The notes under the pieces are model-generated. The model made no database searches and was not told the DNA's origin. It saw only the letters and a list, made by a program, of their open reading frames with translations. From PMNU01 sp035479375 (GTDB lineage: Bacteria; Patescibacteriota; Saccharimonadia; Saccharimonadales; UBA4665): 64,000 bases of DNA. This document shows, piece by piece, positions 46,501 to 55,098 of the stretch (positions are counted from its first letter, which is position 1; each line of letters opens with the position of its first letter). The DNA is taken from positions 8,782 to 72,781 of the forward strand of contig DATIIT010000009.1 in the NCBI GenBank assembly GCA_035479375.1, given 5' to 3'. The translations under genes were made by a program, and so were the position numbers.

Positions 46501-47242
46501 GCCGGCCAACGGCTTCTCGAGAGTTGCGCATGTGGGGCTCAATGTTTTGCTGGCCTTACTGGTGTTTGTGCTGGTGCGGATCGATTTTGTCCAGCTGGCC
46601 TTGGCCTTAATTTTGTTAAGTAAGTGGCGTATGTTTGCAGTGCGCCCCCGCTTTTGGCCGGCCAACATCCGGGCCAACTCAGTCGATATTATCGTCAGTG
46701 CCTCCATTTTGTTGTTTATGGTGCATGCCGGGACCACCTGGCTGCAGCTGGGCTGGATGGCGGCGTACATCATATGGCTGCTGGTGGTAAAGCCGGCGTC
46801 TAGCGCGCTGATGATCTCGCTGCAGGCCATGGCTGGTTTACTGTTTGGCATGACGGCACTGTTTTTGGGTTGGGGCGACGGCGCACTGTACTGGCTGGTG
46901 CTGAGTGCGGCGGTTATCGCTTATTTGGTGGCACGCCATTTCCTGGACGCCTTCGACGAGCCCTACGCCAAGCTGCTGTCTTACTTGTGGGCGTATTTTA
47001 CCGCCGGCCTCACCTGGATACTGAGCCACTGGCTGCTGTTTTACGGCTTCTTGGCGCAGCCAACCCTGCTTCTGACCGCACTCGGTTATGGCTTGGCCGC
47101 GCTGTACTACCTGGACCACAACGACCGCCTGTCTAAAATCGCCCGCCTGGAGATTATTGTGACTACCTTTGCCATCATTATGGCCGTGGTGGTGTCGCTG
47201 TCGCTGAATGTAAGCACGACCGTGCGCGCGCTGCTGCGTTAA
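46475..47242 (+). CDS. Multi-pass membrane protein of unknown function
   Basis: 255 residues with about seven or eight hydrophobic segments spread along the length, very few charged residues, and a basic N-terminus. It starts 26 nt before the end of the LCP gene, so translation is probably coupled. I do not recognise a family. The pairing suggests a role in envelope polymer handling or export, but nothing in the sequence proves it. Confidence 0.6.
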   Translation: MRPLIAKIKPANGFSRVAHVGLNVLLALLVFVLVRIDFVQLALALILLSKWRMFAVRPRFWPANIRANSVDIIVSASILLFMVHAGTTWLQLGWMAAYIIWLLVVKPASSALMISLQAMAGLLFGMTALFLGWGDGALYWLVLSAAVIAYLVARHFLDAFDEPYAKLLSYLWAYFTAGLTWILSHWLLFYGFLAQPTLLLTALGYGLAALYYLDHNDRLSKIARLEIIVTTFAIIMAVVVSLSLNVSTTVRALLR

Positions 47243-47272
47243 CAACAGAGTAAACGGGGGAATAATAACAGC

Positions 47273-48610
47273 ATGGAAGACCATACGCCAGATACGCCAA
47301 ACGAGGGCAAGCCGGAGCCGCGCACCCCAGCTAAATTCACGCCGCAGTGGTCGGACAAGCCAAAAGAGGCGGACAAAGGGCAGTTAGCCACTGGCCGGCC
47401 TTCGGCAGCAGGCGCCCGGGTGGGCGCATCCCGCGCAGCGCTCGGCCCGGAACACCCCAAGGTGCGTTTCTTGGCGCTGGCCATGCTGGTTATCATTGCG
47501 CTGGCCGGCGGCTTTTTGGGTGGCTGGCTCGGCACCCACGACGATACCGGCAAGACGACCATCCAGAAGCAGCAGGTGGTCCTGAAAAGCCAGGGTGACC
47601 TCATTAGCCACATTGCCGCCACCGTGGGGCCAAGCGTGGTGTCGGTAAATACCACAACCACCGTTACCGCAGATAGCACACAAAGCTTCTTTTTTGGCGG
47701 CCAGCCGCAGTCGAGCGAGCAACAGGCATCGGGCACTGGCATTATCCTGACCACCGACGGGCTGATCGTCACCAACCGCCACGTTGTGCCGGCCGGCACC
47801 GACAAAGTCAGCGTCACCCTGTCTGACGGCACTGAGTACGACGACGTTACCGTGGTCGGCCGCACCGCGCCCGCAGACAGCCTAGACGTGGCTTTCCTGA
47901 AAATCGGCGACACCAAGGGCAAAAAGTTGACGCCGGCCACCATTGGTGACTCTACCAAGACGAAGGTGGGCGACTCGGTCATCGCCATCGGCAACGCGCT
48001 CGGGCAGTTCCAAAACACCGTCACCAGCGGCATTTTGTCTGGCTACGGCCGCAGCATCCAGGCCACGGACAGCAACGGCAGTAACCCCGAAAACCTGGAA
48101 GACCTCTTCCAGACCGACGCCGCCATCAACGAGGGCAACTCCGGTGGCCCGCTAGTGAACCTGGACGGGCAAGTGATTGGCATCAACACCGCCACATCGG
48201 CCAACGCCCAGAGCATCGGCTTTGCTATCCCTATAAATGACGTCAGCGGGCTGATTAAGTCCGTGGAAGCCAGCGGCAAGCTGCAGCGCCCGTACATTGG
48301 CGTGGTGTACGTGCCGCTTACCAACGACGTCGCCAAGCAGTACAACCTGAGTGTGACGCGCGGGGCGTACATCCCCACGGCCGACCAAGCTGGCCAGGAC
48401 CCGATCATTGGTGGCGGCCCGGCAGACAAAGCTGGCCTGCAGGCAGGGGATATCATCACCAAGCTGGATGACACGGCCATAGACCAAACTAACAGCTTGT
48501 CCGCGCTCGTAAACAAGCACAGCGTGGGCGATAAAGTAACGCTCACCGTCATCGAAAACGGCAAGACTAAGACCGTAGACGTGACGCTCGGCGCTGCACC
48601 CAGCAACTAG
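47273..48610 (+). CDS. HtrA/DegP-type serine protease with PDZ domain
   Basis: Envelope quality-control protease. 445 residues: cytoplasmic Pro-rich tail, TM helix (about 66-86), trypsin-like domain with catalytic His in VTNRHVV (about 170), Asp in DSLDVAFLK (about 206) and Ser in EGNSGGPL (about 290), then one PDZ domain (about 345-440, GPADKAGLQAGDIITKLDD). This is the membrane-tethered HtrA layout of Gram-positives. AACGGGGGAA precedes the start. It follows the LCP and membrane genes by 30 nt and is convergent with prmC. Confidence 0.93.
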   Translation: MEDHTPDTPNEGKPEPRTPAKFTPQWSDKPKEADKGQLATGRPSAAGARVGASRAALGPEHPKVRFLALAMLVIIALAGGFLGGWLGTHDDTGKTTIQKQQVVLKSQGDLISHIAATVGPSVVSVNTTTTVTADSTQSFFFGGQPQSSEQQASGTGIILTTDGLIVTNRHVVPAGTDKVSVTLSDGTEYDDVTVVGRTAPADSLDVAFLKIGDTKGKKLTPATIGDSTKTKVGDSVIAIGNALGQFQNTVTSGILSGYGRSIQATDSNGSNPENLEDLFQTDAAINEGNSGGPLVNLDGQVIGINTATSANAQSIGFAIPINDVSGLIKSVEASGKLQRPYIGVVYVPLTNDVAKQYNLSVTRGAYIPTADQAGQDPIIGGGPADKAGLQAGDIITKLDDTAIDQTNSLSALVNKHSVGDKVTLTVIENGKTKTVDVTLGAAPSN

Positions 48611-48612
48611 TT

Positions 48613-49452
48613 TTACAGAGGTTGGAAGGCCTGCGCAAAGCCCTGGCGGCCGGCCATGTAAAAGCCGGCCGCGCGGGCAAGCAGGGCATTGGTGTGGTGC
48701 TGCGCGGGCAGCGACTCGGTAATTATAAGCATAGGCTTGTTCACGTCACCGGCCAACGCCGCCCAAAAGCGCTTGTAATGGTCGAGCCCATCCGGGCCGG
48801 AAAACAGCGCCTGTTTGGGCTCATGCCCGGCCGCCCGGTTAATGGTGAGCTGCTCCGGCACGTATGGCAAGTTGGCCAGGATGATGTCGTGCTGGCGCTT
48901 GATGCCGCTCAAGAGGTCCTGCTTTTCCAGGGTGGCGCTTACATGCAGCGCGCCGGAGTTGTGGCGCGCAACCTCCAGGGCGCTATCGTCGATGTCATAT
49001 AAAAATACCTGCGTGCCGGGCAATTCCAGGCCGGCGGTAAGGCCCAAAATGCCAGAGCCGGTGCCCACGTCGGCTACCGAAAGGGCTTCGGCGCCGTGCT
49101 GCGGGTCTTGCGGCCGGGGCAGCTGCGGCACGAACTGCTTTAGCAGCTCAATGATGGCTTCGGATTCCGGCCGCGGCACCAACACCCGCTTATCCACCAA
49201 AAACGTGCGGCCAAAAAACGGCGCCTGGCCGCGGATATACGCCAGCGGCTCGTGCGTCTCCCGCCGCACCCGTTTTTTATACAGCCCGGCGTACACCGGC
49301 GCCGGGATTTCCCGCTCCGGGTGCGCCAGCAAAACGGCGCGGTCTTCGTGCAGCGCGTCCTCCAGTAAAATAAGCGCGTCCAGCCGTGCGCTTTCCACGC
49401 CGGCCGCTTGCAGCGCAGCGGTGGTTACGGCCAGATATTCGCTAATGGTCAT
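48613..49452 (-). CDS. prmC: Release factor glutamine methyltransferase PrmC
   Basis: Methylates the Gln of the GGQ motif in release factors. 279 residues: N-terminal helical domain, SAM-binding ADVGTGSGILGL (about residue 125) and the catalytic NxPY motif written NLPYVPEQL, where NPPY is usual. Its ATG overlaps the prfA stop as ATGA (49449-49452), so enzyme and substrate are translationally coupled. Convergent with the HtrA gene, 2 nt apart. Confidence 0.93.
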   Translation of the reverse strand: MTISEYLAVTTAALQAAGVESARLDALILLEDALHEDRAVLLAHPEREIPAPVYAGLYKKRVRRETHEPLAYIRGQAPFFGRTFLVDKRVLVPRPESEAIIELLKQFVPQLPRPQDPQHGAEALSVADVGTGSGILGLTAGLELPGTQVFLYDIDDSALEVARHNSGALHVSATLEKQDLLSGIKRQHDIILANLPYVPEQLTINRAAGHEPKQALFSGPDGLDHYKRFWAALAGDVNKPMLIITESLPAQHHTNALLARAAGFYMAGRQGFAQAFQPL

Positions 49453-50507
49453 ACTTCGTCATTGAGCAGCTGGCGTTCGTAGGCTTGCAGTTGCTCCACG
49501 AGGTCGTCAATCTCACCGTTGAGCGCGCCGGGGATATTGCTGCGCGAGTACCCGATGCGGTGGTCGGTGATGCGGTCCTGCGGGAAGTTGTAGGTGCGGA
49601 TTTTTTCCGACCGGTCGCCGGAGCCAATCAGTTTTTTGCGCGCGTCAGAAAGCTGCTTCTGCTCTTCTTCAATCTTGATGGCCAGCAGGCGGGAGCGCAG
49701 CACGCCCAGCGCCTTATCCTTATTCTTGATCTGCGATTTTTCGTCTTGGCAGGTCACCACAATGCCAGTGGGCAAGTGGGTGATGCGCACGGCGCTGTCC
49801 GTGGTGTTCACCGACTGGCCGCCGTGGCCACTTGAGCGGTAGACGTCGATGCGCAGGTCGCCCGGGTTAATTTCTACGTCGGTTTCCTCGGCCTCGGGCA
49901 GCACGGCCACGGTAGCGGTGGAGGTGTGGATGCGCCCCTGCGACTCGGTGGCCGGCACGCGCTGCACACGGTGCACGCCGGCCTCAAATTTGAGCTGCTT
50001 GTACATGTCCTCGCCCTTCATGGCAAAGATGATTTCTTTGTAACCGCCCACCTCAGAGGGGGCTTCGTCGATGAGTTCGGCCTTAAAGTGGTGGCGTTCA
50101 CCCCAGCGCACGTACATGCGGTACAGCTCGCCGGCAAACAGGCTGGCTTCGTCGCCGCCGGCCGCGGCGCGGATTTCAATGACCACGTCGCGGTCGTCGT
50201 TGGGGTCTTTGGGGGTGAGGGCTTCTTGGAGCGCGGCCTCGTTGGCAGTGGTTTTTTCAGCCAGTTCGTCCAGCTCGGCGCGGGCGAGCTCGGCCATGTC
50301 GGCGTCGCTGCCGGCGGCCAGCTCTTCGGCGTCGCTGCGTGCGCGCGCCAGGCGCGATTTCTGGTCAAACAGCGCCAGCACACGCTCCACTTCGCTGCGC
50401 CGCTTGGCCAGCCGCGGGTACTCTTTGGAGCTGAAGATTTCCGGGTCGGCCAGCCGTGCTTCCAGCTCGCCCAGTTCCTTACGTAGTGCCTGTTCTTTTT
50501 GTTCCAT
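49449..50507 (-). CDS. prfA: Peptide chain release factor 1
   Basis: Terminates translation at UAA and UAG. 352 residues: an N-terminal coiled-coil domain, the codon-recognition PAT tripeptide in RVPATESQGRIHTS, and the catalytic GGQ in SSGHGGQSVN. RF2 would carry SPF at the recognition site, so this is RF1. It ends in TGA within the ATGA overlap with prmC, one of only two TGA stops seen in the window. Confidence 0.95.
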   Translation of the reverse strand: MEQKEQALRKELGELEARLADPEIFSSKEYPRLAKRRSEVERVLALFDQKSRLARARSDAEELAAGSDADMAELARAELDELAEKTTANEAALQEALTPKDPNDDRDVVIEIRAAAGGDEASLFAGELYRMYVRWGERHHFKAELIDEAPSEVGGYKEIIFAMKGEDMYKQLKFEAGVHRVQRVPATESQGRIHTSTATVAVLPEAEETDVEINPGDLRIDVYRSSGHGGQSVNTTDSAVRITHLPTGIVVTCQDEKSQIKNKDKALGVLRSRLLAIKIEEEQKQLSDARKKLIGSGDRSEKIRTYNFPQDRITDHRIGYSRSNIPGALNGEIDDLVEQLQAYERQLLNDEV

Positions 50508-50564
50508 ATGGTTGTCTAGCGTTCCTGCCGGGATTGTCCCTTGGCGTCAATTAAGTGTAAAACA

Positions 50565-50589
50565 AAACCGCCTGGAATGCAGGCGGTTT
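50565..50589 (-). terminator. Intrinsic terminator of rpmE
   Basis: AAACCGCCTG / CAGGCGGTTT, 10 bp perfect with a 5-nt loop; on the minus strand it is followed by a T-rich tract. Confidence 0.8.
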
Positions 50590-50606
50590 GGGTGCGGACG
50601 GTGTCG

Positions 50607-50954
50607 CTACGCTTGGCCGGTTTTGCGGGCCTCGGCCTTTTCGGCCTTGGCGGCTTGGCGGGTAGCCTGCTTTTTGGCGGCGGCCATGCGCGATTCGCGG
50701 GCCTTGGCGGCAGCCTCGGCACGGGCCTTGAACTTGTCTACGCGGCCTTCGATGTCCACAATGCGTTCTTCACCGGTGAAGAACGGGTGCGAGGCGCTGG
50801 TAATGTGCACCTTTACGAGTGGGTATTCGTTGCCGTCTTCCCACTTAGTTTTTTCTTCGGTGGCCACGGTGGAGCGGGTCAGGAACTTGAAGCCGTTGTT
50901 CAGGTCCTCAAAAACCACAGGGCGATATGCTTTGGGGTGGATGTCTTTCTTCAT
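50607..50954 (-). CDS. rpmE: Ribosomal protein bL31, type B, with Ala/Lys-rich tail
   Basis: A 50S protein. Residues 1-80 match type B L31 (MKKDIHPKAYRPVVFED, FLTRSTV, EDGNEYPLVKV, SASHPFFTGE, GRVDKFK). There is no cysteine, so it is the zinc-independent form. A C-terminal extension of about 35 residues is rich in Ala, Lys and Arg and probably binds rRNA. ATG 50954 is chosen because it gives the family N-terminus and has TACAAT 10 nt upstream on the minus strand; the sequence before it lacks a Shine-Dalgarno site. Confidence 0.92.
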   Translation of the reverse strand: MKKDIHPKAYRPVVFEDLNNGFKFLTRSTVATEEKTKWEDGNEYPLVKVHITSASHPFFTGEERIVDIEGRVDKFKARAEAAAKARESRMAAAKKQATRQAAKAEKAEARKTGQA

Positions 50955-51051
50955 AATTAGGAGTATTGTATCTGTTTTTGCGCCAATTGTAAAGAGTTGC
51001 TGTAACGCGGCCTGCACCACCGGCCAGATTATTGTTTAAACATATTTATTG

Positions 51052-51057
51052 TATAAT
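51052..51057 (+). promoter_or_regulatory. -10 element in an AT-rich gap
   Basis: TATAAT with 9 nt to the ATG at 51067. The 50 nt upstream are much more AT-rich than the surroundings. Confidence 0.5.
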
Positions 51058-51066
51058 ACAAAATAT

Positions 51067-51741
51067 ATGATGCACCATGACCTGCCGCCTCCATACCAGT
51101 TCAACCGGATGGATTTTCCGGCCGCTTCAGACAGTGAGATCGCCAGCCTACACCTGGCCACGTATGACTGGGCCGTGACATACGGGCGGGTGAGATGGCC
51201 GGAGGAGCTGTATGCGCCTGACGCCGGTACTGGCGCTGCGCTTCGCGGCATGCCAGCATCGGGCATAGACGGCTCAATGATGCACCTTGCTAGCATCGAG
51301 CAGCGGTTGCTCCGCGCACATGTCCCTGATGTGGTTGACATGCTTGGTATCCCACCAAGCGAGCCAGGCAAGTGTATGTTGCAGGTTGGGTATCGGCCAG
51401 CACAAGCACTGTTGATTAATCCCGATAACAGCCAACCGGAACATTTTTCCCGGCCCGCCACGAGCTTCATTATCAGACATAACCGCGGTGAAGGGCGGCG
51501 GAACGGTTTTGCTGCCTACACCTTGTTTAGCGACAGCGTCATTGGGGAGCCTGGTGACGTGGCGGCCCGCCACACGGTTAGCCGCGAATTTGACCAGATC
51601 CACACAGTAGAGCCTCGTTTACGGACAATTGAGGCTGCGCTGCTGCGGCAACTTATCACCTGTCTGGGAGCGGTTGCTGCGGCGCGAGGCGGCTCCCGGC
51701 GGTATTGGCGCCTCGGCGACAACACCGCCTCCGGCCACTAG
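51067..51741 (+). CDS. Hypothetical cytoplasmic protein
   Basis: 224 residues, no signal peptide or TM segment. Starts MMHHDLPPPYQFNRMDFPAASD; mixed composition with several Arg and His. I recognise no catalytic motif or family. The near-leaderless promoter at 51052 and an uninterrupted frame with normal codon use support a real gene. It lies alone between divergent rpmE and the rpsB operon. The C-terminal part (ARGGSRRYWRLGDN) is basic. Confidence 0.55.
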   Translation: MMHHDLPPPYQFNRMDFPAASDSEIASLHLATYDWAVTYGRVRWPEELYAPDAGTGAALRGMPASGIDGSMMHLASIEQRLLRAHVPDVVDMLGIPPSEPGKCMLQVGYRPAQALLINPDNSQPEHFSRPATSFIIRHNRGEGRRNGFAAYTLFSDSVIGEPGDVAARHTVSREFDQIHTVEPRLRTIEAALLRQLITCLGAVAAARGGSRRYWRLGDNTASGH

Positions 51742-51746
51742 ACAAC

Positions 51747-51864
51747 AGGGGCGCCCCTCTGGTATACTGCAAAGGTCATTAATGAAGCAGGTTGGGGACA
51801 ATCCTCCTACCGGTTAGCCGTGCAGGCACCGGCGGGTACCCATCCGAAGAGAAAGGACAACCAC
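51747..51864 (+). promoter_or_regulatory. Promoter and structured leader of the rpsB operon
   Basis: TATACT at 51763-51768, with a perfect 12-bp palindrome AGGGGCGCCCCT (51747-51758) just upstream in the spacer. The leader of about 90 nt contains CCGG/GCCGG-rich complementary segments (about 51810-51840) and ends with GAAAGGA before rpsB. Ribosomal protein S2 commonly autoregulates its own leader, so this may be the site; the fold is not verified. Confidence 0.45.
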
Positions 51865-52617
51865 ATGGCTACTGTTGATGTAGACATTAAACAACTATTA
51901 GAGGCCGGCGCGCACTTTGGCCACAAGACCAGCCGCTGGCACCCCAAGATGGCGCAGTACATCCACAGCAAGCGCGGCGGCAGCCACATCATCGACCTTA
52001 ACCACACCGTCGCTGGCCTGGAAAAGGCGCTCGACTTTGTGGCTAACACCGTGGGCGAGGGCAAGCAAGTGTTGTTTGTGGCCACCAAGCGCCAGGCGCA
52101 GGACATCGTCAAGCAATTGGCCGAGGACGTGAAGCAGCCGTTTGTCACCGAGCGTTGGCTCGGCGGCATGCTCACCAACTGGCCTACCATTTCTAGCCGC
52201 GTCAAGCGCCTCCACGACCTGGAAGAAAAAATGGCTTCCGGCGAGCTGGGCAACAAGTACAGCAAGCTCGAAGTGCAGCGCTTCCAAGAGGAAATCGACC
52301 GCCTCAACGTTTTGTACGGTGGCATCAAGAACATGTCTGCCAAGCCTGGTGCAGTGTTTATTTTTGACGTCGTCGCCGACGTGAACGCCGTCAAGGAAGC
52401 CCGCAAGCTTGGCCTGCCCATCGTCGCCCTGATAGACACTAACGCTGACCCCACCTTGGCCGACTACCCGGTGCCCAGCAACGACGACGCCATCAAGACC
52501 ATCCAGCTGATCGCCGATTACGCCAAACAAGCGGTGGAAGCCGGCGCTGCCAAGCGCGCCAAGGCCACCCCGGCTGCCGAAAAAGCCGACAAAGACGAAG
52601 CAACCGAAGAAAAATAA
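51865..52617 (+). CDS. rpsB: Small ribosomal subunit protein uS2
   Basis: A 30S protein of 250 residues. Visible: LLEAGAHFGHKTSRWHPKM near the N-terminus, RWLGGMLTNWPTI near residue 95 and PIVALIDTNADP near residue 190. The C-terminus is a charged Ala/Lys/Glu extension. ATG 51865 is preferred over 51820 because of GAAAGGA upstream and the standard N-terminus. It heads the rpsB-tsf-Nudix-frr operon. Confidence 0.96.
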   Translation: MATVDVDIKQLLEAGAHFGHKTSRWHPKMAQYIHSKRGGSHIIDLNHTVAGLEKALDFVANTVGEGKQVLFVATKRQAQDIVKQLAEDVKQPFVTERWLGGMLTNWPTISSRVKRLHDLEEKMASGELGNKYSKLEVQRFQEEIDRLNVLYGGIKNMSAKPGAVFIFDVVADVNAVKEARKLGLPIVALIDTNADPTLADYPVPSNDDAIKTIQLIADYAKQAVEAGAAKRAKATPAAEKADKDEATEEK

Positions 52618-52631
52618 GAAGGGGGACGAAC

Positions 52632-53231
52632 ATGGCAGTAAGCATCGAAGAAATTAAGCGCCTGCGCGAACTCACCGGCGTGGGCATGACCGACGCCAAG
52701 CGCGCCCTGGACGAAGCCGGCGGCGACTTTGACAAAGCCCTGGCCGAAATGCGCAAAAAAGGCATGACCAAAGCCGAGAAGCGCGGCGAGCGCGAGGCCC
52801 GCGCCGGCGTCATCGGCACCTACAACCACGACAACCGCATCGGCGTGCTCGTGGAAGTTAACTGCGAAACTGATTTTGTGGCCCGCAACGAAATCTTCAC
52901 CAACCTGGTGAAAGACCTGAGCATGCAGATTGCCGCCAGCGCCCCGCTGTACGTCAGCAGCGACAACATCCCAGCCGCAGACACCGACGCCATCAAAGCC
53001 GAGTTCACCGAAAAGGCGAAGGCCGAAGGCAAGCCGGACAACATGGTGGAGAAAATCGTGGAAGGCATGCTCAAGAAGCATTTTGCTGAGCGCTGCCTGG
53101 TGGACCAGCCCTTTGTGAAGAACCCGGACCAAACCGTGGGGCAGTACATCAAGGAGCACATCGCCAAACTGGGCGAGAACATTGTGGTGCGCCGCTTTAG
53201 CCGCATGGCGCTCGGCGAAGTTACCGAGTAG
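52632..53231 (+). CDS. tsf: Elongation factor Ts, short form
   Basis: Nucleotide exchange factor for EF-Tu. 199 residues: the N-terminal UBA-like domain (IKRLRELTGVGMTDAKRAL), the TDFVARN motif that touches EF-Tu, and a single core subdomain, as in the short EF-Ts of Thermus and cyanobacteria. GGGGGA lies 6 nt before the ATG. It is 14 nt after rpsB. Confidence 0.95.
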   Translation: MAVSIEEIKRLRELTGVGMTDAKRALDEAGGDFDKALAEMRKKGMTKAEKRGEREARAGVIGTYNHDNRIGVLVEVNCETDFVARNEIFTNLVKDLSMQIAASAPLYVSSDNIPAADTDAIKAEFTEKAKAEGKPDNMVEKIVEGMLKKHFAERCLVDQPFVKNPDQTVGQYIKEHIAKLGENIVVRRFSRMALGEVTE

Positions 53232-53240
53232 CGCCCGGCA

Positions 53241-53774
53241 ATGGCGCTCAGCGACGAACCAGAAGAACTGCTCGACCTAGTAGATAGCCATGACATCGTG
53301 GTGGGCACTGTGGTGCGCGAAGAAGTCGCGCGCCTTGGCATGGCGCTGCCCGGAATGGTGCGCGCCAGCAACGTATTTATTGTGGACGGCCGCGGCCGGC
53401 TGTGGGTTCCGCGCCGCTCGCCGCATAAAAAATCGGCACCCAACGGTTTAGACTACAGCGCTGGTGAGCACGTCCAGGCCGGTGAAACCTATGCGCAGGC
53501 CATAATCCGCGGCATGAAAGAGGAGCTTAACCTTGATGCTGGCGAGCCGCAGCTCGAACTTTTGGCCAAAATTTCCAACGCGCCCGTCGGGTTGCCCTAT
53601 TTTAATACCATATACCTCTATCGCTCAGACGACGTCCCGCACTATAATACTAATGACTTCGTGTCGTACGAGTGGCTGACGCCCGCAGAGCTCCAGGCTA
53701 AACTGGCGGCGGGCGAGCCGGCTAAAAAAGACATGGAACTCGCTGTTGCGGCACTACTGGACGCTAAGAAGTAA
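53241..53774 (+). CDS. Nudix hydrolase with degenerate Nudix box
   Basis: 177 residues with an IPP-isomerase-like Nudix fold. The box region reads GEHVQAGE...RGMKEELNL: the catalytic EE pair and the Arg are present, but the first Gly and the E after R differ from the consensus, so activity is uncertain. It starts 9 nt after tsf and ends 9 nt before frr, the position held by pyrH in most bacteria. Substrate unknown; a house-cleaning nucleotide or isoprenoid-diphosphate role are both possible. Confidence 0.75.
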   Translation: MALSDEPEELLDLVDSHDIVVGTVVREEVARLGMALPGMVRASNVFIVDGRGRLWVPRRSPHKKSAPNGLDYSAGEHVQAGETYAQAIIRGMKEELNLDAGEPQLELLAKISNAPVGLPYFNTIYLYRSDDVPHYNTNDFVSYEWLTPAELQAKLAAGEPAKKDMELAVAALLDAKK

Positions 53775-53783
53775 AGGAGCCAC

Positions 53784-54335
53784 ATGGACATCAAACAATA
53801 TGAAGAAAAAATGAAGCAGGCCGTAGCCCACTTTGGCGACGAGCTCAAAAAAGTGCGCACCGGCCGCGCCAGCGCCAGCATGCTGGACGGCGTCATGGTG
53901 GCGGCTTACGGCTCGCAGATGCCGCTCAACCAAGTGGCCAACGTGACCGCGCCAGAGGCGCAGCTCATCCAGATTACGCCGTTTGACCCGGGTAACATCC
54001 AGGCCATTGCCAGCGCTATCCGGGACAACCCCACACTAGGTTTGAACCCCAGCGACGACGGCCGCGTGGTGCGTGTGCCTATCCCTTCGCTCACCGAAGA
54101 GCGCCGCCGCGAATACGTCAAAAACCTGGGTGGTAAGGTAGAAGACGCCATGGTGTCCTTGCGCAACATCCGCCACGACGCCATGGACGCGGTTGCCAGC
54201 GCCAAAAAGGACAAGCAAGTGGGCGAGGACGACGCCAAGCGCCTAGAAAAACAGGTGGACGAGGCCATGAACCGCGCGAAGTCAGACATCGACGCCGCGG
54301 CCAAGGCCAAAGAAACCGAAATCATGACGATCTAA
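53784..54335 (+). CDS. frr: Ribosome recycling factor
   Basis: Splits post-termination ribosomes together with EF-G. 183 residues, the normal length. Visible: KVRTGRASASMLDG near residue 25, IRDNPTLGLNPSDDGRVVRVPIP near residue 80-105 and LTEERRREYVK following. AAGGAG lies 5 nt before the ATG. It is the last gene of the rpsB operon, as uppS has its own promoter. Confidence 0.95.
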   Translation: MDIKQYEEKMKQAVAHFGDELKKVRTGRASASMLDGVMVAAYGSQMPLNQVANVTAPEAQLIQITPFDPGNIQAIASAIRDNPTLGLNPSDDGRVVRVPIPSLTEERRREYVKNLGGKVEDAMVSLRNIRHDAMDAVASAKKDKQVGEDDAKRLEKQVDEAMNRAKSDIDAAAKAKETEIMTI

Positions 54336-54362
54336 TTTAAGCCTACTTGCAGCAAACAGGCG

Positions 54363-54368
54363 TATAAT
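54363..54368 (+). promoter_or_regulatory. -10 element of uppS, leaderless
   Basis: TATAAT with 8 nt to the uppS ATG at 54377 and no Shine-Dalgarno site. Confidence 0.6.
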
Positions 54369-54376
54369 CAACCGGA

Positions 54377-55075
54377 ATGGATGAACAACTGGCGCTCCTG
54401 CCTACGCACCTCGGTTTTATTTTAGACGGCAACCGCCGTTGGGCGCGCCAGCACAGCCTGCCGGATTTTGACGGGCACCTGGCCGGCTACAACGCGCTGC
54501 GTGAAGTCATCGAGCACTGTTTTGAGCTTGGCGTGCCATATGTCAGCATTTACGCCTTTTCTAGCGAAAACTGGAAGCGCGACAAACGCGAGGTTAGCGG
54601 CCTGATGAAGCTGGCGGCCAAGGCCATCAGCTCCGACCTCAAACGCTTCATTGCCCGCAACATCCGTGTGCGCTACGCCGGGCGCCGCGACGGCATCGGC
54701 AAAAAGCTGCTGGCGGCCGTAGAAAAAGCCGAGGAAGCCACCCGCGACCTTACTGGCGGCACGCTGTTGCTGTGCTTCAATTATGGCGGCAAGCAGGAAA
54801 TTGTCGATGCCGTGCAAGCCTGCCTGGAAGACGGGCTCACCGCTACTCAGATCACCGAGGAAGCGATCGCCGAACGGCTGTACGTGCCCGAGGCGCCTGG
54901 CATCGACCTCATCGTGCGCACCAGCGGCGAGCAGCGCCTGAGCAATTTTATGCTCTGGCGCTCGGCCTACAGCGAGCTACTGTTCATCAAAAAATACTGG
55001 CCAGACATGACAAAAGAAGACGTGGCCGATATTATAAAAGAGTACAACCGCCGCCAGCGCCGTTTTGGCGGCTAG
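54377..55075 (+). CDS. uppS: Undecaprenyl diphosphate synthase (cis-prenyltransferase)
   Basis: Makes the lipid carrier for wall synthesis from FPP and IPP. 232 residues: LDGNRRWA at 16-23 with the catalytic Asp17, SIYAFSSENW near residue 60 and the C-terminal RTSGEQRLSNFMLW with the diphosphate-binding Arg and Ser. The neighbours cdsA and dxr, usual in this cluster, are absent, so precursors may come from elsewhere in the genome or from a host. The leaderless promoter sets the start. Confidence 0.94.
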   Translation: MDEQLALLPTHLGFILDGNRRWARQHSLPDFDGHLAGYNALREVIEHCFELGVPYVSIYAFSSENWKRDKREVSGLMKLAAKAISSDLKRFIARNIRVRYAGRRDGIGKKLLAAVEKAEEATRDLTGGTLLLCFNYGGKQEIVDAVQACLEDGLTATQITEEAIAERLYVPEAPGIDLIVRTSGEQRLSNFMLWRSAYSELLFIKKYWPDMTKEDVADIIKEYNRRQRRFGG

Positions 55076-55098
55076 GCGCGAGTAGCGCAGGAGGGGAT

